From a virus: a stretch of 27,499 nt of DNA. Below are positions 6,358 through 14,251 of the stretch, piece by piece. The position numbers were made by a program, and so were the translations under genes. The DNA lies in IMG/VR virus record IMGVR_UViG_3300035698_006915, positions 1-27,499 of that record; one strand, 5' to 3'. Numbering within the stretch: the first letter of the stretch is position 1; each line of letters opens with the position of its first letter. The notes under the pieces are model-generated. The model was not told the DNA's origin and did no database searches. It worked only from the letters and a program-made list of their open reading frames with translations.

Positions 6358-7111
6358 TATCTTTGATATGCCTGCTCCCGATTTAACGGGGCCTGCTAAG
6401 GAAAAGAAACCTAAAAGAACCACTAAGGCTCTACAGGTTACTGATGAGAACAAAGAGTTAGTCGAGAAAGCTAAAGAAGCTGGTATGCCTATTACCAGTG
6501 CAAACACAGTTGATATACTTACTAAGTTTGTTGAAAGGCAGAAGTACGGTCACCAAGGCGCTATAGCTATGACATGTAAGGGTACTAAGTGTAGTTACCT
6601 GTCTATGTGTCCGATACATGAAGCAGAAGAGAAGCTTCCTGTAGGTAAGCGGTGCCCTGTAGAGAATATACTTATAGAGATGTGGGCTTCTAAGTTTATA
6701 GCCGCTCTCAATATAGATATCTCAGATCCAGAGTATGCCATCGATATGGATATGGTATACGAGCTAGCTGGACTAGAGCTCATAAGAAACAGGGCAGCGT
6801 GTAAGCTATCCGATGAGCCTGATATATTCACTAGCAAAGCTGTAGCATTCTCTCCTCAGGGAGCTACAATCTATGATGACAAGCCAAACATGGCTTTACT
6901 TATACTTGAGCGCTACGGTAAGAGAGTTGACAAGTTGAGAGAGCAACTTATAGCTACTAGATCTGCTCAGGCTAAGATCGGTAAGATATCTGGCGATAGT
7001 TCAGTTAGAGCTGCTAACCTTGCACTTAGAGCTAAACAGATTCTTGAGAAGAGAATGAACCATGGATCCATTGAAGACGTAGAGTTTGAAGTAACAGATC
7101 CTAATGAGTAA
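6332..7111 (+). CDS. Cysteine-cluster protein before the nuclease fusion (259 aa)
   Basis: A soluble 259-residue protein with a basic, Pro/Lys-rich N-terminal tail (to about residue 35) and a cysteine cluster C82-x4-C87-x5-C93-x14-C108, seen as CKGTKCSYLSMCP and GKRCPVE. Four cysteines in this order would bind zinc or an iron-sulphur cluster. The C-terminal half is helical, with a basic last helix (LALRAKQILEKRM). I have a general memory of similar Cys-rich proteins near packaging genes of large phages, but cannot place it in a named family; a small-terminase-like role is possible by position and size. It overlaps the next gene by eight bases. Confidence 0.62.
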   Translation: MEDGKDTPDIFDMPAPDLTGPAKEKKPKRTTKALQVTDENKELVEKAKEAGMPITSANTVDILTKFVERQKYGHQGAIAMTCKGTKCSYLSMCPIHEAEEKLPVGKRCPVENILIEMWASKFIAALNIDISDPEYAIDMDMVYELAGLELIRNRAACKLSDEPDIFTSKAVAFSPQGATIYDDKPNMALLILERYGKRVDKLREQLIATRSAQAKIGKISGDSSVRAANLALRAKQILEKRMNHGSIEDVEFEVTDPNE

Positions 7112-8789
7112 CATCTTCTTTGACCTTGAAACTACTGGACTCGGTAAAGAGTCTGGTAAGACTTTCGCTAATGAGATAGGTATATTTAACCTAGCTTATT
7201 CTCAGTCTGGAGGTCAAATATCTACTCTATATGGAACATCTAATGTTCCTTTTGAAGAAGGTAAGTTCATGAAGAATCTTCAGAGAATAAACAAGGCGGG
7301 TATCCTCCGTGCCACTAAGGATAACAGAACAGAGAAGGATATACTTACTAAGTTTGTAGGCAGCCTAAACGAGGGAGATACTCTTGTTGGCTGGAACAGT
7401 TTCGCATTTGACTCTCCTGTGCTAACCCAGAGACTAAGAGACCTGGGACTTAAGAGCGAGGCTACCAAGGTCGCAAGTATGACTCATATTGATATGATGC
7501 ATAAAGTAAAAGGTCACATGGATAGGTTACTCTCGGACTATGGCGATGAATCTCCCTGGCATTTCGGACCAGGAGTTACTCCTAAGGGAATGACTCAAGA
7601 AGCTATAGCTGCTGGGTTAGATATTAATGTTAAAGCTGCTCACATGGGAGGAGATGACGTAAGAGTATTAAAAGAGATATCAGGGCATGCACAAGACTAT
7701 GAGACATTTAAAAAAAGATTCACACCAAATTTAAGAAAGTGGGCAAGGCATGTCGATAACCAAAGAAGACAAGAGTCTCCTAACTCTAAGTACGCTTCTT
7801 ACGAACAGTTCTTCAGTTCCAAGCAAGGCAACATAGCGAGAAGTCAGAGTTCAGCAAATAAAATTAGTCAGTCTTCCTACGTAAGAAGTTCCTCTGAGAT
7901 AGACCAGCTAAACTGGAACAGAGCAGGAGTTGAAGCTGCAGGGGAGGACATCTCTAAGGTCGCTGCTTCTGCTGCGACAGAGGCTAGCGAAGGATTCATG
8001 AAAGGCTTAAACGAGCTAGGTACTGTTAAGAACGCAGGTATACTTGCGGGAGTAACTGTTGGAGCTATAGCCGTAAGCAATATTAAGAAGTACTTTCAGG
8101 ACAAGGGAGACGAGGTTCCACAGAATCTAAGGATAAGTGCTCGTGAACTTGGCAAGCCTATGTACGAGATAGTAAATGACTTGAAAGTAGCTGGCACAAC
8201 AGAGAGATTAAACAAGCAGCTAAAAGCACAGTACCATACAATGGGCGCTGGTACTATTATAGGTAGACAAGTAGAAGAAGAAATGTCTGAGCTTCCTAAC
8301 TTTGTAGGTGCGGAAGTGGAACTTGAAGACAGGTTCCTTGGAGTCAAAGGCTTTGCTGATACGGTTATGAACATCGAAGGTGAAGATAGGCCAATAGAGC
8401 TTAAGACTATAGATGATGCAGACTTTGATAAGCTTACTGGGCCTAAAGCATCGCACGCAATGCAGGCTAACTTCTATACTCATGCACTGGGAGCTGAGAT
8501 GGGATATGTAATGTATATCTCACGTGAAGACCCTAGCAAGCGCGTTACTTTTGATGTTCCATATGATCCAGGCTCATTGATAGCTGCAGTAGAAAAGTAT
8601 AGAGGAGCTGTTCATCAGGCTGGGCAGTCAGGTGGATACAGCACTGCTTTAGAATATTTTTTCGGAAATAAGTCAGGCACAAGAGATCAGACTAATAGAA
8701 GCTATCTAACTGGTCCAGGCTACAAAAGAACACCTAATGATCCTAACAACTCTCACGTTGGATCAAGAAACATACCGAGGAACTACTAA
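7104..8789 (+). CDS. DnaQ-like DEDDh exonuclease fused to RecB/Cas4-like PD-(D/E)XK nuclease (561 aa)
   Basis: Two nuclease domains in one chain. Residues 1-200 carry the DEDDh 3'-5' exonuclease motifs: D7-L-E9-T-T-G (Exo I), N98-SFAF-D103 (Exo II) and H180 with D185 (Exo III, spacing HxxxxD). A Ser/Gln-rich linker follows, then a hydrophobic stretch at about 300-316 (ILAGVTVGAIAV). Residues 370-480 fit a RecB/Cas4-like PD-(D/E)XK core: D409, E422-L-K424 and the Q444-x3-Y448 motif typical of that superfamily. The usual upstream motif I histidine is not obvious. Known members of these families trim DNA ends; here the pairing suggests processing of viral or host DNA. It sits before three hydrophobic proteins and upstream of TerL, so a virion-associated or membrane-linked role is conceivable. 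Nuclease assignment is confident; role is inference. Confidence 0.85.
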   Translation: MSNIFFDLETTGLGKESGKTFANEIGIFNLAYSQSGGQISTLYGTSNVPFEEGKFMKNLQRINKAGILRATKDNRTEKDILTKFVGSLNEGDTLVGWNSFAFDSPVLTQRLRDLGLKSEATKVASMTHIDMMHKVKGHMDRLLSDYGDESPWHFGPGVTPKGMTQEAIAAGLDINVKAAHMGGDDVRVLKEISGHAQDYETFKKRFTPNLRKWARHVDNQRRQESPNSKYASYEQFFSSKQGNIARSQSSANKISQSSYVRSSSEIDQLNWNRAGVEAAGEDISKVAASAATEASEGFMKGLNELGTVKNAGILAGVTVGAIAVSNIKKYFQDKGDEVPQNLRISARELGKPMYEIVNDLKVAGTTERLNKQLKAQYHTMGAGTIIGRQVEEEMSELPNFVGAEVELEDRFLGVKGFADTVMNIEGEDRPIELKTIDDADFDKLTGPKASHAMQANFYTHALGAEMGYVMYISREDPSKRVTFDVPYDPGSLIAAVEKYRGAVHQAGQSGGYSTALEYFFGNKSGTRDQTNRSYLTGPGYKRTPNDPNNSHVGSRNIPRNY

Positions 8790-8792
8790 GTC

Positions 8793-9263
8793 ATGCTAGG
8801 AGCTAAACTAGGAGAAGCATTTTTTGAATCATTTCAGAAATCTGTCATTGGTAGAAATATGATGCCAGGACCTCTTGACTTATTCAGAGCAGAGCAGAGA
8901 GGTAAGTTCGCTCGAATGATTGGTGACGACACACAGGGTTCTATAAAGAACTACTTCGAAGGAAGAAATGTGTCAACCGCAGGTGACGCTCTTCAATGGG
9001 GAGACACTAGCGATAAACTTGCTAAGACAAGGAAATACGCCGCAGGTGGAGCAGCTGGCTTACTTGCGGCTAATGCATTTGGGTTCGATCCCTTTGGTGC
9101 AACTAGTGGTGCCAACAATCTTACACAACTGGGAGCTAACGCTGCCATTGGCTCAACCATGTATGGATCAGGTAGTAAAGGATTAAAGCTCGCGGGCTTA
9201 GGTTACTTAGCAACGACCGCTGTTAATACATTTAGACCTGGTGACAACATGGGGCCTCAGTAA
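8793..9263 (+). CDS. Gly/Ala-rich hydrophobic protein 1 (156 aa)
   Basis: The N-terminal half is soluble, and the C-terminal half is Gly/Ala-rich with hydrophobic segments at about 82-98 (AAGGAAGLLAANAFGF) and 114-146. Small-residue repeats of this type pack as membrane helices and are seen in phage ejection proteins and pore formers. It starts three bases after the nuclease fusion, with GAGGA at 8777-8781. It is the first of three similar-looking genes joined by TAATG overlaps, so the products are probably made in step and may act together. No named family is recognised; membrane or virion association is inferred from composition. Confidence 0.66.
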   Translation: MLGAKLGEAFFESFQKSVIGRNMMPGPLDLFRAEQRGKFARMIGDDTQGSIKNYFEGRNVSTAGDALQWGDTSDKLAKTRKYAAGGAAGLLAANAFGFDPFGATSGANNLTQLGANAAIGSTMYGSGSKGLKLAGLGYLATTAVNTFRPGDNMGPQ

Positions 9264-10225
9264 TGTTAGCAGCAGCATTGGCACTAGGTGGTATACATGC
9301 TGCCAAAAACGTAGGCTCAATAGGTGGGTTAGCCAGGGGTGCATTTAGCACAGGCTTAAGTTCCTTCAGAGGAGCAAGTAAAGGTTTAAAAGGACTTCAT
9401 AAGCCAACTCATTCTGCAGTTAAGTACGGAGTCGGAGCTGTAGGCGGATATGCAGGTTACCAAGTTGGAGGAGCAGTAGGCGATTTCGCTGGACAAGCTC
9501 ACCTTGCGTATGAAGGAGAGAATGAGACAAGTCTAGCTGTTGCATCCAAGATGGGAACTATGGGTAGGATGGGAGGTATGCTACTTGGAGGCGGCCTAGC
9601 TATGGGAGCAGTCAAGATGGCAGCACCAGGTCCTGCCGGTAGAGTAGCTAGCGTAGCTAAGGCAGCTAACACAACTGCTATTGATTTATCTTCTAGAGTC
9701 TTTAATCGTAGTGCTGCGAGAGCACACCGTCAAGGAGTAGCAAACAATGCTAACTTCTCATACGTTAACATGTCAAGGACTCCAATGAACTCCGCGGTTA
9801 CAGCATCAAATGGTTATGGTCAAGGCTTCGGACAGGGCTTTGCTTACACAGGTAATGTTGCTGGAAAACAAAGACACGGAAGAAGAATACAGAAGAGAGC
9901 TAAGAATATAAAAAATCTTAGAAGAAAAGCAGATCGCTCTGCCCTTAAGGGACGTAACTCTATTCTTGGAAGGTCTTTACAGGGTAATGCTACTAAGTCA
10001 GCTTCGTTCAAGTCAGACTTTGCCTTTATGGGCGCAGGACTAGGGCTCGGAGGAGTAGGCGCTATAGGAGCTGAAGGTCTAAACCCAACAAGAAGAGTCG
10101 CTCCAGAGGGTATGATATCTGCTATACAATCTTCGCCTAGAGGCGGTATAAGTCCAGAGCTTCAAATGTCCACACAAGGACTTACTCTTGGCATACACAA
10201 TAGAAGGAAGCAAAGGATAATATAA
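9263..10225 (+). CDS. Gly/Ala-rich hydrophobic protein 2 (320 aa)
   Basis: Hydrophobic Gly-rich segments lie at about 1-10, 52-77 (YGVGAVGGYAGYQVGGAVG), 103-121 and 253-271 (FAFMGAGLGLGGVGAIGA). Between the last two is a strongly basic stretch, residues 202-231, with runs of Lys and Arg, suitable for contact with DNA or acidic lipid. The combination of glycine-zipper-like membrane segments and a basic patch recalls phage proteins that travel with the genome or line a channel, but no family is recognised. It overlaps the previous stop by one base and is coupled to the next gene in the same way. Confidence 0.66.
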   Translation: MLAAALALGGIHAAKNVGSIGGLARGAFSTGLSSFRGASKGLKGLHKPTHSAVKYGVGAVGGYAGYQVGGAVGDFAGQAHLAYEGENETSLAVASKMGTMGRMGGMLLGGGLAMGAVKMAAPGPAGRVASVAKAANTTAIDLSSRVFNRSAARAHRQGVANNANFSYVNMSRTPMNSAVTASNGYGQGFGQGFAYTGNVAGKQRHGRRIQKRAKNIKNLRRKADRSALKGRNSILGRSLQGNATKSASFKSDFAFMGAGLGLGGVGAIGAEGLNPTRRVAPEGMISAIQSSPRGGISPELQMSTQGLTLGIHNRRKQRII

Positions 10226-10824
10226 TGTACATGGACTACAACGATAGCACTCCAAGAACTCATGACAATCTGTATAACAATATATGGAAAGACATTGGGT
10301 TAACTGTTGGGTCTGGAGTTGGAGGCTTCGCGGCAAGAAAGTATGGAAAAAGAGGCTATAAAGAACTTAGAGCTTCTCAGGATGCAGCGATGGCACAAAC
10401 CGCTAGAAGACCTGTCCCAGGTAGTCAACACATGCGCGGTTACGGTGGAGAGCCTAGAAACATGGGCAAGCAACCATTCATGAATCAGGCAAGCAGAGAA
10501 AGCATTGCATCTAGTGTGACTGGTAAAAAAAGAGTTTACGGCTTCGGCAAGAAACTTACCAGTATATCTAATGTATTTGGATGGGCAACGATGGCCTATA
10601 TGGGAGCTAACTTAGCTTCCTCCGCCCTGAGATCAGGGCAATCTTTCAGAACTACCAAGCAGGAAGTAGAGAAAGCAAATTTCAATAGTATGAACGATCA
10701 AGGTACATACTACGACACAAGAGCAGCGTATACTCAAAGACAGAGAGCGTTGCAGGTTATACATAACTCCCGTCTGTCGCTCAAGCCTATGCTTGGCGCA
10801 GAGTCAAACTACTTGCATTACTAA
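10225..10824 (+). CDS. Gly/Ala-rich hydrophobic protein 3 (199 aa)
   Basis: A 199-residue protein with hydrophobic Gly/Ala segments at about 23-37 (GLTVGSGVGGFAA) and 113-134 (ISNVFGWATMAYMGANLASSAL), a basic middle and a polar C terminus rich in Gln, Arg and Tyr (RQRALQVIHNSRLSLKPML). It closes the three-gene hydrophobic block, joined to the previous gene by TAATG. Its C-terminal block reads like a conserved binding motif and is a good search seed. Membrane or virion association is inferred only from composition. Confidence 0.64.
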   Translation: MYMDYNDSTPRTHDNLYNNIWKDIGLTVGSGVGGFAARKYGKRGYKELRASQDAAMAQTARRPVPGSQHMRGYGGEPRNMGKQPFMNQASRESIASSVTGKKRVYGFGKKLTSISNVFGWATMAYMGANLASSALRSGQSFRTTKQEVEKANFNSMNDQGTYYDTRAAYTQRQRALQVIHNSRLSLKPMLGAESNYLHY

Positions 10825-10828
10825 ACAG

Positions 10829-11227
10829 ATGTCAACAAAAGATACAGCAATAAGCAAAGACACTAGAATATCCATAGGGCTCGTCGGAGTTCTTGTCGCT
10901 GCTTTCTTAACTGGAGCATTCTGGGTAAAAGACCAGATGCAAAATACAAGCACGACGATGTACACAAACAACGCCGCGCTGTTAGCAGAGATAGCTAAGA
11001 CTAATAGTCAGCTACTGCTAATGAATACAAGACTGCAGGCGATAGAAAGGAGTGTAGATACTAAGTATGAATACCTGGAAGGTTATATAGATAGCAAGTT
11101 CGATATAATAGATGATAAGCTAACGAAAGCAGGCGAAGACCGCATTTATAAGCATGAATTTTTAAGCTGGGTAGAGTTGCTGAAAGCAAAGAACAAGGGT
11201 ATTATAGAAGTACCTGTAGTGCATTAG
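10829..11227 (+). CDS. Single-pass membrane protein with coiled coil (132 aa)
   Basis: One transmembrane helix at residues 14-33 (SIGLVGVLVAAFLTGAFWV) follows a short polar N terminus, and a long heptad-like region (about 35-100) follows it. The C terminus, EFLSWVELLKAKNKGIIEVP, resembles the end of many small phage membrane proteins of unknown function found among structural genes. The start at 10829, four bases after the previous stop, is preferred over a frame extension to 10793 that lies inside the upstream gene. It could be holin-like or anchor a complex at the membrane; there is no endolysin nearby to support a lysis cassette. Confidence 0.68.
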   Translation: MSTKDTAISKDTRISIGLVGVLVAAFLTGAFWVKDQMQNTSTTMYTNNAALLAEIAKTNSQLLLMNTRLQAIERSVDTKYEYLEGYIDSKFDIIDDKLTKAGEDRIYKHEFLSWVELLKAKNKGIIEVPVVH

Positions 11228-11237
11228 ACAAAAAAAT

Positions 11238-12257
11238 ATGAACAACGTAGAAAAAGAAGTTCTCTCTTTAATGAAAGAGGGATTGGGCAGAAGAAGAATT
11301 GCTGAGGTGCTAGGCATAACTCAGTGGAGTGCTAGACAAATCATAAAGAGGCTACTAGGAAAGAAAGAAGCAGTCTCTAAAACTAAGGCATCACCATCGG
11401 GACCTACTAAGAAGATAAAGAAACAAAATGCTCCTAGGAGTAGAAGCAAGAAACAAGAGAAGACAGTAGTAGAGGTTCAGTCAGTAGGTGTTCAATCAGA
11501 CATGGATTCTGATATACTAACTAGAAGTCCAAATGGCAAGGCTATAGTTTTATCTGATATTCATTTGCCTTATCACGATCACAACGCTCTCCGTATCGCT
11601 CTCGAGTATATGGATGACTGTCAGCCTGATACAATAGTATTGAACGGCGACATAGCAGACTTCTACGGAGTCTCTGCTTACACGAAGACAAAGAAAGACT
11701 CAATGGACTATCAGCAAGAACTTGATGTAGTCAGAGAGTGGCTAGAGGATCTTGTTGCTAGATTCCCCAAGTCTGATATCTATTACATAGAAGGAAACCA
11801 CGAGACTAGAGCAAAGAGAACCTTAGCTAATAACGCTCCTGACTATTCTTCAATGAGAGACATGAGAGTTAACGTTCAGCTTAAGCTTGACTCGCTAGGC
11901 ATAACATGGATCCCTGAAAGTCAACAGCTTAAGATAGGCGACCTTATGTTTATTCATGGTCACAAAGTTAGAAAACATGCAGGTACGACAGCTAGAGCTC
12001 ACTTCGAAGACTACGGCTGCTCTATCATTGTTGGCCATGTTCACAGGCTATCTGTAGCATACAAAAGAAATAAGTTTGGTAATCACGCTATGATAGAGAA
12101 CGGTACTCTATGCGACATAGACGTTGAATACGTGAAGTATCCAGACTGGCAACACGGATTCACCGAAGTAAATTTTGATGGTAACGACTTCTCTATAGTG
12201 CAGCATGCGATAAAAGATTACAAGCTGGTAACTGCGGACAAAGTCTACGTTCTATAA
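11238..12257 (+). CDS. Helix-turn-helix protein fused to a metallophosphoesterase (339 aa)
   Basis: Residues 1-40 form a helix-turn-helix of the homeodomain-like kind (EGLGRRRIAEVLGITQWSAR). A Lys/Ser-rich linker (45-75) leads to a calcineurin-type metallophosphoesterase with the complete metal-binding set: D107-I-H109, G137-D138, G186-N187-H188-E189, H240-G-H242 and G266-H267-V-H269. Such enzymes hydrolyse phosphomono- or diesters with two metal ions; some act on nucleic acids. The DNA-binding domain and the one-base overlap with terL (TAATG) suggest that it works on DNA with the packaging motor, perhaps filling part of the small-terminase role, but it could equally be a regulator or nuclease. 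Domain calls are firm, the role is inferred. Confidence 0.88.
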   Translation: MNNVEKEVLSLMKEGLGRRRIAEVLGITQWSARQIIKRLLGKKEAVSKTKASPSGPTKKIKKQNAPRSRSKKQEKTVVEVQSVGVQSDMDSDILTRSPNGKAIVLSDIHLPYHDHNALRIALEYMDDCQPDTIVLNGDIADFYGVSAYTKTKKDSMDYQQELDVVREWLEDLVARFPKSDIYYIEGNHETRAKRTLANNAPDYSSMRDMRVNVQLKLDSLGITWIPESQQLKIGDLMFIHGHKVRKHAGTTARAHFEDYGCSIIVGHVHRLSVAYKRNKFGNHAMIENGTLCDIDVEYVKYPDWQHGFTEVNFDGNDFSIVQHAIKDYKLVTADKVYVL

Positions 12258-14251
12258 TGGCTGAAGAAACGCAAGGACCTGATGTAACAGGTGAAGTGAA
12301 GAATGCAAAGGACATGCTTGTTAAGTATGTCCCTGAGCGTCCATATAAAGACAGAAAATATAAGCCTTACAAGAAGGGCTTCACTGATCTTTGCGGACAC
12401 TGCAAGCATTACTACAAAAACATACACGAGATAGGATTAACAACTAATGCTTTTCCTGTAGAGTGCGAAGGACACATACTCGATCCTCTTAAGAATCTTA
12501 GAGAGGATGACTTCGATAACGAAGAAGAGTATCAAGAAGTGGTAACAATGATAGACCCAGTAAGCTGGGCCTATAAGATGTTCCCCGATGAGCTTGGAGA
12601 AGGATGGAAGGCTCGTTGGTACCAGGAAGAGCTTGCCTCATGTACAGCTGACAGAAAGATAGTCCGAGCTGGAAGACGAACAGGCAAGTCCGAGCTTATC
12701 TGCATGATGATGATGTGGATGACACATGTGAATAGCAACTTTACTATTCTCGTCATTGTCCCTTATGAAGCACAGGTTAACTTGCTCTGGGATAAGATCA
12801 TGGCATTCGTATCTAAGTCACCAGAGATTGAAAGTTCTATCAGGCGTAGTACTAAATCTCCAGAGCACAGACTCGAGTTTAACAATGGTTCTAAGATCAT
12901 TGGTTTCTCATCTGGTCCATCCTCTGCTGCTAGATCAGATAAGATTCGTGGTCAGGATGCTAACTATATCGTTCTCGATGAGGCAGACTACCTTGCTGGA
13001 GATGACATCGAAGCTATCCTTGCTATCCTTGCGTCGCATACTCACTGTGGTACGTGGGCATCTTCAACTCCTACAGGTAAGCACGACAAGTTCTACCAGT
13101 TTGCTACGTCTAAGGACGCTGGCTTCAAGGAGTTCCACTTCATATCAGCAGAGTCTCCCTCCTGGACAGACAATGCTGAGATGTTCTATAAGACTACATA
13201 CGATGCTGTAACATATGAGCATGAGTTCTTAGCCGAGTTCGGTATCCAAGAGCAAGGTGTTTTCAGAAACGACCTTATCGATGCATCTCTAATGAACTAT
13301 TCTCTCCCAAGAATAAGATCAGGCCCAGGCTCTCGTATTGTTATTGCATGCGACTGGAACGGACAGGCTGTCGGAGCTCATATAGTTGTCGTAGAAGTTG
13401 TTCACTCGACTAGAGGCTTGAAGTATGTCCTCCTTGACAAGATAATAGTTAAAGGAGTTGAGTTTACTCAGCACGCATCAGTCAATAGAATCATAGAACT
13501 AGATGAACAGTATGGTGCTGACTTTATCTACATAGACCATGGCTTCGGAGAGATGCAATTTGAAATGCTTCAGATGCATGGCAAGCAAACTCCAGGAAGC
13601 ACTCTACATAAGAGAGTAAAACCTTACATGTTCGGAGGCCAGATAGAGATAAAAGATCCTCTGAGTAATCAGATGATCAAGAAGCACGCTAAACCATTCC
13701 TGGTTAACGCAACTCTTCTAGCGCTTGAGCGCGGTGCTCTCATATTGCCTACCTGTGAAGATACTCAGATCCTTGTTAACTCTGCTGACGACGAAGAAGA
13801 AGGTCAGACTAAGGGAATCATTCAGCAGATGCGTAACTTTGCTATCGAAAGATACTCTGTGTCAGGACAGCCTACATATTCACAAGGAGAGGATCACTCT
13901 CTCATAGCTTACATGCTTGCCATCACCGCATTCCTACTTGAGTTTTCAGACATTAAGAAAGATATGTCTATTAACGAGCAGATGTTGTTTATCAAGAAGG
14001 TAGACAGCGAAGGAACACCTGTAGGAAAAAGCGAAGCAAGTAAAGAACTCTCTGAGCTTGTGAGACAGCTTGGAGCCGGAAAGCCTTCTGCTGAGTTAAG
14101 CAAGAACGTACTATCCACTATCAAGAATATAAAGTCCAATCAGCAATTCGTTAAGAAGAAGATCGCTGGCGGCAATAGATCTACCCTTGGAGAGTATCTG
14201 AATGGTGGCAATAGAAATTCAATGGGAAAAAATAGCAGAAAGAACTTCTAA
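12257..14251 (+). CDS. terL: Terminase large subunit (TerL, 664 aa)
   Basis: The packaging motor: ATP hydrolysis pumps DNA into the prohead and the nuclease domain cuts the concatemer. The Walker A motif is R137AGRRTGKS145, Walker B Y237IVLDEAD244, the coupling motif S269-S-T-P-T-G. The RNase H-like nuclease shows D366 (IACDWNG), D427 (YIDHGFG) and D536 (GEDHSL). Ahead of the ATPase lies an extra N-terminal segment of about 100 residues with C46-x2-C49 and C70, possibly a metal site; its acidic stretch is rich in Asp/Glu. The length of 664 is at the long end for this family. It is coupled by TAATG to both neighbours. No separate classical small terminase was identified next to it. Confidence 0.96.
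   Translation: MAEETQGPDVTGEVKNAKDMLVKYVPERPYKDRKYKPYKKGFTDLCGHCKHYYKNIHEIGLTTNAFPVECEGHILDPLKNLREDDFDNEEEYQEVVTMIDPVSWAYKMFPDELGEGWKARWYQEELASCTADRKIVRAGRRTGKSELICMMMMWMTHVNSNFTILVIVPYEAQVNLLWDKIMAFVSKSPEIESSIRRSTKSPEHRLEFNNGSKIIGFSSGPSSAARSDKIRGQDANYIVLDEADYLAGDDIEAILAILASHTHCGTWASSTPTGKHDKFYQFATSKDAGFKEFHFISAESPSWTDNAEMFYKTTYDAVTYEHEFLAEFGIQEQGVFRNDLIDASLMNYSLPRIRSGPGSRIVIACDWNGQAVGAHIVVVEVVHSTRGLKYVLLDKIIVKGVEFTQHASVNRIIELDEQYGADFIYIDHGFGEMQFEMLQMHGKQTPGSTLHKRVKPYMFGGQIEIKDPLSNQMIKKHAKPFLVNATLLALERGALILPTCEDTQILVNSADDEEEGQTKGIIQQMRNFAIERYSVSGQPTYSQGEDHSLIAYMLAITAFLLEFSDIKKDMSINEQMLFIKKVDSEGTPVGKSEASKELSELVRQLGAGKPSAELSKNVLSTIKNIKSNQQFVKKKIAGGNRSTLGEYLNGGNRNSMGKNSRKNF

Noticed and set aside
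8096-8483. Two minus-strand frames opposite the nuclease fusion
   Set aside because: Both are antisense to the confidently assigned PD-(D/E)XK domain and have Ser/Cys-rich shadow composition.
12756-13211. 151-codon frame inside terL in another frame
   Set aside because: It lies wholly within the TerL ATPase region with its motifs; the peptide is Leu/Ser-rich shadow text without a start signal.
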